From: Faecalicatena sp.
GTDB lineage: Bacteria > Bacillota > Clostridia > Lachnospirales > Lachnospiraceae
DNA length: 9,540 nucleotides
Assembly (NCBI GenBank): GCA_009774255.1
Contig: VSNK01000115.1
Location: 6,542 to 16,081 of the forward strand
Reading direction: 5' to 3'
The translations under genes were made by a program, and so were the position numbers. The first letter of the stretch is position 1. Each line of letters opens with the position of its first letter. The notes under the pieces were generated by a model that worked only from the letters and a program-made list of their open reading frames with translations, had not been told where the DNA came from and did not search any database. Shown in pieces: positions 1 through 5,030 of this stretch.

Positions 1-8
1 TGGTTCTG

Positions 9-323
9 CTATGGTGTTAAGAGCCCGGCATCAGCAGTCACGTCCTGCTCCACCGTTGCCAAGAGCCCTCCTTCCGATGACACTTCCTGCCCCAACCCGG
101 CCAAGGGCCCTCCTTCCGATGACACTTCCTGCTTCAACCCGGCCAAGAGCCTTCCTTCCGGTGAGATTTCCAGGCTGTCTTCCCTCTGTTCCGAGTTCTC
201 CTTATCCGATTTTATAACAAGCGGTATCTCCTCCTCTTTTTTTGTCTTTTCCATTTTCTTTATACCGAAGCTTTTCTCATTCACCAGATTTCCGTAGATA
301 TTATTTCGTCCTGAAATATACAT
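9..323 (-). CDS. Small acidic repeat protein downstream of LytTR/GHKL two-component genes, function unknown
   Basis: I do not recognise this 104-residue protein. It has a good Shine-Dalgarno (AGGAGGA, 331-337, 7 nt before the ATG), starts 25 bp after the kinase stop and runs in the same direction, so it is probably the third gene of that operon. The N-terminal half is charged and looks disordered (MEKTKKEEE near residue 24, SEQREDS near 45). Residues from about 51 onward are four 14-residue repeats built on a pattern like QEVSSEGGxLAGL (SPEGRLLAGLK, SSEGGPLAGLG, SSEGGLLATVE, TADAGLLTP). No signal peptide, membrane helix or cysteine is visible, so it does not resemble a classical AgrD-type cyclic peptide precursor. 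Possible roles (inference only) are a modulator of the kinase, a repeat-containing peptide precursor, or a surface or scaffold protein. That it is a real gene is fairly sure; its function is not. Confidence 0.7.
   Translation of the reverse strand: MYISGRNNIYGNLVNEKSFGIKKMEKTKKEEEIPLVIKSDKENSEQREDSLEISPEGRLLAGLKQEVSSEGGPLAGLGQEVSSEGGLLATVEQDVTADAGLLTP
16..183 (-). repeat. 42-bp tandem repeat inside the small acidic protein gene
   Basis: Four in-frame 42-bp units lie at 16-57, 58-99, 100-141 and 142-183. The two central units differ at only 3 of 42 positions; the outer two are diverged. The unit length is a multiple of three, so copy-number change would add or remove exactly 14 residues without breaking the frame. 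Confidence 0.9.
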
Positions 324-348
324 TGCACTGTCCTCCTGTCACTTTTGT

Positions 349-1725
349 TTATGACTTTTCCTGCACCATTACCGTAACCCGAAAGACCTGATCTTCCTGG
401 ATGATTTCCATTTCTCCCATATATTTCTCCACGATTCGGCGCACGTTTGGCAGACCGATTCCATGCATGGAAATATCTGCTTTTTTAGCCGTGGCTGGCA
501 GGCCGTCCGGTCCAAATTCCACTTCGCCTGAAAAGGGATTTTTTACCTCGATCAGGAAAAAACGGCCTTTCCGCTTTCCTGCCAATGAGACAAATTGCTC
601 CTCTTCCGTCAGCTTTTCACAGGCTTCCAACGCATTTTGAAGCAGATTTTGAAGAATGATTCCCACATCAAATGCGTCATAATTCCCGGAAGCGGGGTAG
701 TGAAAATCTGCCTGGAAGCGAATTCCCAGCTCCTGGCATTGACGCCGCTTATCGCTGATGATCACATCCGTGACCGGATTTCCTGTCCGAAGCGCCAGTT
801 CAAAATCACTCATACTCTCATCCATTCGAGAGATATAATCCTCCAGGCCGGCATACTCTTTGCTCCGGACCAACCCTTTGATGTTGGTCAGATGCCCCCG
901 CATTTCATGCTTCATCTGCCGAATACGACCGTAAAACTGCTCCGCCTCATGGATCCGCTCCCGGATTATCCGGATCTGCTGCCTCTCCACAAAAGATGCG
1001 GCCTGTTCCTCCTGCAGAGCGGCCATACTTTGCCGGAACATGATGGTCAGATATGCTCCCGCATAAAACATCAGAGCCAGCAGCGGCACCACTGCCAGAA
1101 ACACCGGATGCCGCTCATAGAGCTGAAGCAGCTCACCGTTTTTGATCTCATACAGCAGGCAGGATATCAGTTGTCCAAACAAAATCCCCGCCGCCGGAAT
1201 CAGGCTGAGGTAGCACATTTCCAGCCGGCCAAGCGGCAGGCGTTGTTTTTTCATTCGATGCAAAAAGGCATAGAGCATGATCGTAAACAAAACGATATGT
1301 GATAGAAGGAGCAGCATCAGCAATGCTGCCGTGCGAAGATAGACCGCCTCCGGCCGGTCCGCCTGAACAGGTAATATCTGATCTCCCGTGAAGTACAGAC
1401 TTTCTACTGTCAGACCGCTGGAAATCTTGGCGTTCCAGTAAAGAAGCCCCAGAAGAAATGCCATGGTTCTCTCCAGATTCAGAACTTTAGATGCTGCCGT
1501 TAAAAACAGGAGCAGCAGCAAAATAAAGGATCCCTGGGGAGCGGCAATCCGGCCGCAGAACCAGGAAATAAATAGATAGGCCAGAAAGACAGCCGCGCAC
1601 TTTCCCCGCCGATGTCCCCGCGCTTCCATGAAGGGGCACAAAAACAAGGTCAGACATGCTGCGTACAGCAGCTCTGCCCCGACAGAAAAAGCCTTGTTGA
1701 AAATCCAAAATCCCGTTTCGCTCAT
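349..1725 (-). CDS. AgrC-like GHKL sensor histidine kinase (HPK10 type)
   Basis: This membrane sensor kinase of 458 residues should autophosphorylate on histidine and pass phosphate to the LytTR regulator encoded just upstream. The N-terminal ~230 residues hold six or seven hydrophobic helices (about 14-32, 42-60, 66-80, 86-98, 130-155, 168-192 and 207-230). They are followed by a coiled linker and the phospho-acceptor region MKHEMRGHL with His273. This has the spacing of the AgrC/VirS family, which has a long polytopic sensor instead of a periplasmic loop. The GHKL ATPase part shows the N-box (NLLQNALEA, 360-368) and a G-box (HGIGLPNVRR, 421-430). The start overlaps the regulator stop as ATGA, with AAGGAG 7 nt before it. 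AgrC-type sensors usually see a secreted peptide; no agrB or agrD is seen in the window, so the ligand is unknown. Confidence 0.93.
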   Translation of the reverse strand: MSETGFWIFNKAFSVGAELLYAACLTLFLCPFMEARGHRRGKCAAVFLAYLFISWFCGRIAAPQGSFILLLLLFLTAASKVLNLERTMAFLLGLLYWNAKISSGLTVESLYFTGDQILPVQADRPEAVYLRTAALLMLLLLSHIVLFTIMLYAFLHRMKKQRLPLGRLEMCYLSLIPAAGILFGQLISCLLYEIKNGELLQLYERHPVFLAVVPLLALMFYAGAYLTIMFRQSMAALQEEQAASFVERQQIRIIRERIHEAEQFYGRIRQMKHEMRGHLTNIKGLVRSKEYAGLEDYISRMDESMSDFELALRTGNPVTDVIISDKRRQCQELGIRFQADFHYPASGNYDAFDVGIILQNLLQNALEACEKLTEEEQFVSLAGKRKGRFFLIEVKNPFSGEVEFGPDGLPATAKKADISMHGIGLPNVRRIVEKYMGEMEIIQEDQVFRVTVMVQEKS

Positions 1726-2453
1726 AGGCCGGCTCCTTGTTTCAAGAAGCGGAGATATGCTTTTACAAAATCCTGATACTTATATTTTGAGAGCAGCAGT
1801 TTTTCCCCATTCATCAATGTCACTTCCGCTTTGCCATACCCACTCACATAAGAGAGATTGACCAGGTATCCTTTGTGGATACGGAAAAACTGATCCTGCA
1901 GCTCGCACTCCAGATCCCGGATTTTTGCATAACAGGCAAATTCCCCGTCTTTCATATGCAGCACAATCTTGTGATTGCTGCTTTCAATATAATAAATGCT
2001 GTCCACCGGTACGGCCTTATTCGTGTTGGCAAACCGGAACATGAGCGTGCGGACTCTCTGCGGTCTTTTCCTGGCACCCAAGATCTGTTCCGCCGCGCGG
2101 GCAAATACCCAGGCAAATTTCCTTTCGTCCAACGGCTTCATCAGATATTGAAAGGCACCCACGTCGAAAGCGTCGAATACATACTGCTCATATCCGGTCA
2201 CAAAAATGATGACCGGCTGTACTGACAGTTCCCTCTCCCTGAGCTTCCGTGCCAAAGCCATTCCGTCCGTTCCGGAACCGCCGGGATTCAGCTCGATATC
2301 CAGAAAGAGCAGATCCATCTCCCGCTGATCCGCAAGGCAGTCTTTTGCAGAAGCATACTCCACGATCTCGCAAGGACAGGGCTGCGCCTGGATCAATGAC
2401 GACAGGTAGGCGCGGGTCTTTGCTTCATCATCACATATCGCTGTTCTTATCAT
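1722..2453 (-). CDS. LytTR-family (AgrA/LytR-like) response regulator
   Basis: A 243-residue cytoplasmic transcription regulator. Residues 1-125 form a receiver domain with the acidic pair Asp8/Asp9, phospho-acceptor Asp52 in LLFLDIE, a threonine at 86 and Lys106 in LMKPLD. Residues ~136-235 form a LytTR DNA-binding domain, recognisable from the IYYIESSNHKIVLH and FFRIHKGYLVNL segments. LytTR domains usually bind two short direct repeats near target promoters. The gene is first in its operon, ahead of the kinase (4-bp overlap). An AGAGGAA ribosome site lies 7 nt before the ATG. The neighbouring kinase is its expected partner. Targets are unknown; autoregulation is likely from family habit but is not shown. 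Confidence 0.93.
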   Translation of the reverse strand: MIRTAICDDEAKTRAYLSSLIQAQPCPCEIVEYASAKDCLADQREMDLLFLDIELNPGGSGTDGMALARKLRERELSVQPVIIFVTGYEQYVFDAFDVGAFQYLMKPLDERKFAWVFARAAEQILGARKRPQRVRTLMFRFANTNKAVPVDSIYYIESSNHKIVLHMKDGEFACYAKIRDLECELQDQFFRIHKGYLVNLSYVSGYGKAEVTLMNGEKLLLSKYKYQDFVKAYLRFLKQGAGL

Positions 2454-2474
2454 GTTGATATTCCTCTATGTCTA

Positions 2475-2503
2475 TCTATATATTCGGTCAAACCGGCTTT
2501 GAA
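2475..2503 (-). promoter_or_regulatory. Candidate promoter of the LytTR regulator operon
   Basis: On the minus strand TTCAAA (2498-2503) and TATAGA (2475-2480) are separated by 17 bp, each matching four of six sigma-70 consensus positions. Transcription would start about 15 nt before the ribosome binding site. Two copies of CCGGTT, 30 bp apart (2491-2496 and 2521-2526), lie in and just upstream of it and could be regulator contacts. Inferred only from motif matches. Confidence 0.4.
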
Positions 2504-2576
2504 GAAAACCCGTTCGGCGTAACCGGACAGTTTTGAAGCGCGACTGGACCAAAGCGCACCCTGTAACCTATAATGT

Positions 2577-2720
2577 GTTACAGTTCACTGGCCAGCCAGC
2601 GAACTGTAACGAATCCGGCCTATTTAAAGTTACCTTACGGCAAGAGGCCGGATTCCAGCCCCGGTACATACTGGCCTGTAACTGTGCAGCGTAGTGCACA
2701 GCCCAGGAGTGAACTGTAAC
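2577..2720 (-). repeat. Structured repeat element, unit 1
   Basis: Visible pairings: a local hairpin GTTACAGTTC (2577-2586) with GAACTGTAAC (2601-2610), extended inward by CTGG/CCAG; an 11-bp stem GAATCCGGCCT (2611-2621) with AGGCCGGATTC (2645-2655); a 7-bp hairpin CTGTGCA (2682-2688) with TGCACAG (2695-2701); and a 13-bp outer stem 2577-2589 with 2708-2720. The outer stem and the first hairpin use the same left arm and so exclude each other. A2587/C2600 and A2632/C2641 are mismatches on the plus strand but G-U pairs in minus-strand RNA. There, the inner hairpin TTGCC-GTAA-GGTAA has a GNRA-type loop. Confidence 0.85.
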
Positions 2721-2729
2721 CTATAATGT

Positions 2730-2875
2730 GTTACTATTCACGACCTAACCGGCCGCTCATAGTAACGACATCTGCCATTTAAAATCGCCTTCGGCGATGG
2801 GGCAGATGCAGCGCCCCATCACTTTTCTGGCGGCTAACCGTGCAGCAAGTACACGGTTAGGCCGTGAACAGTAAC
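2730..2875 (-). repeat. Structured repeat element, unit 2
   Basis: Same layout as unit 1 with different stem sequences. GTTACTAT (2730-2737) pairs with ATAGTAAC (2759-2766). CATCTGCC (2769-2776) pairs with GGCAGATG (2801-2808) and encloses the 6-bp hairpin ATCGCC-TTC-GGCGAT (2784-2798). CTAACCGTG (2834-2842) pairs with CACGGTTAG (2852-2860). The outer arms 2730-2751 and 2854-2875 are complementary at 20 of 22 positions; the two exceptions (2736/2869 and 2743/2862) are A-C on plus and G-U on minus. The right edge contains a base of the stop codon of the adjacent gene. Confidence 0.85.
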
Positions 2876-3900
2876 TATAATGTTCCAACAAATAATGTAT
2901 ATATCTCGTCCACTGTTTTTCCAGGATTTGCTATGATAAGATTATAGATTGGAAGGACTTCCTCTGGTTCGGTCTCCATCTCGTCAGCAATCGTAACGAG
3001 TGATTTATCTCTGGCGCATTTTTTCCGGATCATGGTGATGCGTTCTGTCAGCTTTTCACTTTCCATTTTCTTTTCTTGCTGATCGAGTTCTTTTTCGAGT
3101 TTCTCTTCAAATTCCTTTTCGAGTTCCTTTTTAAGTTCCTTTTCAAGTTTCTTCTTAATTACTTTCGTTTTCTTATCTAAGGCCTCTTTCAGCTTCCGGT
3201 CAAATTTTTCCTGTACGATTTCCATAATAATATCACTCATACCATTTACCTCCTGAAACAGTTTCTGATTTGCACGCACGATCGTCTCAATGACCGCCTT
3301 ATGCAGGTTATTTTTCTTATGTCCTATGTAATCTTCGATCAGCATTCTGGCATTTTCATGCGTATCCAGCTTGTTGGTGAGGCTTCTCAGCCATAGATTT
3401 TCCTTTCGGGATAACTGCCTGGTGACAAGAATTTGAATTGGGATCTTGTCCCCTGTTACGGAGTAAATCCCCGCCTCCACCTTCTCTACCGTACATCCCC
3501 TTGCTTCCCGCAGATGTCTGACCAGTTCCCGGGGATAGCTTTCTGATACAAGAGTGATCGTGAGTTCCTCCATAGGAATCTCATTCACAGAAGCCACATC
3601 CGCTTTGTAAAAACAGGTATATCCGTATACCTTATAAAAATCGTCAATAGAAAGAGAGTCATCAGGAGATTTATATTCGACAATATTTCTTTTTCTGAAA
3701 AATCTGCCAATGTTCTTTTTTACGGGTCGGTCGGCCTCTTTTTTGATGATCAGGATATCGATCTGCATGGGCTTTTTGCTCAGCAGATGCTCACTTTCAA
3801 ACTCCAGGTTATCCGCGTCGTCTAGCAGTTCGATCTGAAGTCCGGCAAAAAATGCAGGATGCCAGTAGATCGTGCCGTTTTCTTTGTTCGTATGCTCCAT
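2875..3900 (-). CDS. PD-(D/E)XK nuclease-like protein, Rpn/putative-transposase type, with coiled-coil tail
   Basis: A 341-residue protein. The N-terminal part (about 10-160) has the look of a PD-(D/E)XK fold: Glu24 in a helix (LQIELLDD), Asp48 in IDILIIKK, and the E-x-K pair Glu75/Lys77 in VEYKSPDD, followed by FYKVYGY. This resembles the Rpn / PDDEXK 'transposase-like' proteins common in Lachnospiraceae, which are predicted to cut DNA. Residues ~231-285 are a lysine/glutamate coiled coil made of KELE-like steps, followed by a short globular tail. A strong site, AAGGAGG, precedes the ATG by 6 nt, and a candidate promoter lies at 4091-4120. The last codons (Thr-Leu-stop) fall in the repeat-junction sequence, so the 3' end may have been remodelled by that repeat. 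The nuclease family is fairly sure from the motif; its cellular role is unknown. Confidence 0.8.
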   Translation of the reverse strand: MEHTNKENGTIYWHPAFFAGLQIELLDDADNLEFESEHLLSKKPMQIDILIIKKEADRPVKKNIGRFFRKRNIVEYKSPDDSLSIDDFYKVYGYTCFYKADVASVNEIPMEELTITLVSESYPRELVRHLREARGCTVEKVEAGIYSVTGDKIPIQILVTRQLSRKENLWLRSLTNKLDTHENARMLIEDYIGHKKNNLHKAVIETIVRANQKLFQEVNGMSDIIMEIVQEKFDRKLKEALDKKTKVIKKKLEKELKKELEKEFEEKLEKELDQQEKKMESEKLTERITMIRKKCARDKSLVTIADEMETEPEEVLPIYNLIIANPGKTVDEIYTLFVGTL

Positions 3901-4090
3901 AGAAAACCTCCTTATTCTGTTTTTTCAGGAGATTTTCCGATTCCTGTTCAGAAATACTCCTGCTTATTTGGATAAAAGCACGAATTTTCTGAAAGGATCG
4001 GGGCTGGAACCCCTTGTGTTGAATTGCCATAGATATATCGAAAATAATTGCTCCGATATAAATGAACTTTGAGAAAATATGCTTTATTCT

Positions 4091-4120
4091 ATTCTAGCAC
4101 ACTGCCTCAGAAGAAAACAA
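4091..4120 (-). promoter_or_regulatory. Candidate promoter of the nuclease-like gene
   Basis: On the minus strand the -10 hexamer TAGAAT (4091-4096) is preceded by TGC, giving an extended -10. TTGTTT (4115-4120) lies 18 bp upstream. It is the best sigma-70 match before this gene and implies a leader of about 185 nt. Confidence 0.5.
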
Positions 4121-4139
4121 GTGAAAATTTAGGCACCGT

Positions 4140-4151
4140 GTGAGCTGTAAC
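4140..4151. repeat. Possible relic of the structured repeat end
   Basis: GTGAGCTGTAAC matches the right-end sequence GTGAACTGTAAC of unit 1 (2709-2720) at 11 of 12 positions and is followed by GAA, as inside the elements. A 12-bp match can occur by chance. Confidence 0.25.
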
Positions 4152-4155
4152 GAAA

Positions 4156-4183
4156 AAAATGCGTGATTTACTCATTCGCTTTT
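4156..4183 (+). promoter_or_regulatory. Candidate operator dyad before the transporter operon
   Basis: AAAATGCGTGA (4156-4166) and TCATTCGCTTTT (4172-4183) form an imperfect inverted repeat, with AAAA, GCG and TGA matched in order on both arms. Its centre is about 40 bp before the expected start of transcription, where a response regulator that activates would sit. The cognate protein is inferred, not shown. Confidence 0.35.
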
Positions 4184-4202
4184 GGAGCGCCGGTAGTACA
4201 AT
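4175..4202 (+). promoter_or_regulatory. Candidate promoter of the transporter operon (weak -35)
   Basis: TACAAT (4197-4202) matches the -10 consensus at five of six positions. The best -35 at proper spacing is the poor TTCGCT (4175-4180, 16 bp away), inside the dyad, which fits an activator-dependent promoter. Confidence 0.4.
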
Positions 4203-4216
4203 ACAGTCATCAAAGC

Positions 4217-4235
4217 AAAGGAGATGTTGAACATG
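4217..4235 (+). promoter_or_regulatory. Ribosome binding site that decides the ATPase start
   Basis: AAAGGAG (4217-4223) touches the ATG at 4224, leaving no spacer, but lies 9 nt before the ATG at 4233. The second ATG is therefore the likelier start. Confidence 0.65.
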
Positions 4236-4982
4236 ACCGTGTTACTAAAGGCAAGAGAAGTCACAAAAATCTATGGACAGTCCGGTCGTCCGGGGCTGGA
4301 TAAGGTATCTTTCCGTGTATCGGAAGGAGAATTTATCGGGATCATGGGAGCCTCAGGTTCTGGAAAGACCACCCTGCTGAATGTCCTTTCCACCATCGAT
4401 ACCCCCACCGGCGGGGATATCTGGATCAAGAACGTAAACCTGAAAAAGCTGAACCGCGCCGCTGCCGCTGATTTTCGAAAAAATAATATCGGTTTTATTT
4501 TTCAGGAATATTTTCTGCTGGACAGCCTTACGATCCGGGAAAATATTTCGGTTCCGCTGACCCTGCTGAAGCTGCCGCCTGAGGATATCGAAGGCATGGT
4601 AGAAAGTCTCGCCAAAAGATTTGGGATCGCCTCACAGTTGGATAAATATCCTCATGAATTATCCGGCGGCCAGCGTCAGAGGAGATCTGCAGCCAGGGCG
4701 ATCGTGAAAAATCCGGACATATTATTTGCAGACGAACCTACCGGCGCCCTGGATTCCGGTTCTGCAACCGAGCTTTTGAATGCCCTCTCCGAAGCGAACC
4801 GTGAACTCTCCACCACCATCCTGATGGTGACACATGATGCTTATGCGGCAAGCTTTGCAGGGCGCATCCTCATTTTCAAAGACGGGCAGATCATCCGGGA
4901 GCTGAACCGCCAGGGGCGCAGACGGCGCTCCTTTTATGAAGAAATCGCGGCGGAAGCAGCCAGACTGGATACGGAAAGGTAG
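4233..4982 (+). CDS. ABC transporter ATP-binding protein, BceA-type
   Basis: ATPase subunit that should power the FtsX-type permease encoded 12 bp downstream. Seen in order (numbering from the start used here): Walker A GASGSGKT (39-46), Q-loop Gln91, signature LSGGQ (143-147), Walker B ILFADEP (163-169), D-loop, and switch His201 in MVTHD. The length of 249 residues is usual for the BceA/LolD/MacB ATPase family. The stretch after the signature reads RQRRSAARAI, a variant of the common QQRVAIARAL. Transporters of this kind remove or disarm cell-wall-active peptides such as bacitracin or lantibiotics and also signal to a two-component system. A longer form beginning at 4224 (252 residues) is possible but has no room for its ribosome site. 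The arginine-rich tail after residue ~225 is unexplained. Confidence 0.92.
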   Translation: MTVLLKAREVTKIYGQSGRPGLDKVSFRVSEGEFIGIMGASGSGKTTLLNVLSTIDTPTGGDIWIKNVNLKKLNRAAAADFRKNNIGFIFQEYFLLDSLTIRENISVPLTLLKLPPEDIEGMVESLAKRFGIASQLDKYPHELSGGQRQRRSAARAIVKNPDILFADEPTGALDSGSATELLNALSEANRELSTTILMVTHDAYAASFAGRILIFKDGQIIRELNRQGRRRRSFYEEIAAEAARLDTER

Positions 4983-4994
4983 GTCACAGAATTT

Positions 4995-5030
4995 ATGAAT
5001 ACGTTGTCTATGATGAATACATTGTCTATG
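4995..5030 (+). repeat. 18-bp tandem duplication of the permease start
   Basis: ATGAATACGTTGTCTATG (4995-5012) is followed directly by a copy with one change (5013-5030), so the protein begins MNTLSM-MNTLSM. Each unit contains two in-frame ATGs. Only the first ATG is within usable distance of the AGG at 4981-4983, which is 11 nt upstream. Confidence 0.85.

Larger units (their letters stand above)
2561..2884 (-). repeat. Tandem array of structured intergenic repeat elements
   Basis: This fills most of the 421-bp space between the nuclease-like gene and the LytTR operon; 2504-2560 shows nothing I can name. The junction GTAACCTATAATGTGTTAC occurs at 2563-2581 and again at 2716-2734, inside a 21-bp exact match 153 bp apart. 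A shortened form (GTAACTATAATGTT) occurs at 2871-2884. Two complete elements lie between these junctions, and the leftmost junction implies the edge of another, now lost. The strand is assigned from the direction in which imperfect pairs become G-U (see the unit entries). The elements could be a MITE-like repeat, a structured RNA in the 3' region of the nuclease mRNA, or both. Confidence 0.85.
3901..4232. other. Divergent intergenic region with long nuclease 5' leader
   Basis: The region separates the minus-strand nuclease-like gene from the plus-strand transporter genes. About 185 nt between the candidate minus promoter and the nuclease start are AT-rich and contain only a weak 4-bp GGGG/CCCC hairpin (4000-4013). 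Short open frames here lack ribosome sites. The right part holds the candidate transporter promoter and dyad. Nothing else was recognised. Confidence 0.6.

Noticed and set aside
11..217. Plus-strand proline-rich open frame of 68 codons
   Set aside because: It is the reverse complement of the 42-bp repeats of the small acidic protein gene. It has no ribosome site, while the minus-strand frame has a strong one and operon context.
595..1302. 235-codon plus-strand open frame antisense to the GHKL kinase
   Set aside because: It lies wholly opposite a well-supported kinase gene, shows no recognisable domain and looks like a by-product of that gene's codon use.
2577..2740. ACAGTTCAC motifs as LytTR (AgrA/ComE-like) binding sites upstream of the LytTR gene
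   Set aside because: The motifs are the arms of the structured repeat and occur unchanged at 9383, away from that operon, so the repeat family explains them.
2561..2884. CRISPR-like array
   Set aside because: The recurring unit is about 153 bp with conserved internal hairpins and only two complete copies; there are no short repeats with unique spacers.
3809..4030. 73-codon minus-strand frame overlapping the start of the nuclease-like gene
   Set aside because: No ribosome site near its ATG, no recognisable content, and it runs through the strong AAGGAGG site of the nuclease gene in another frame.
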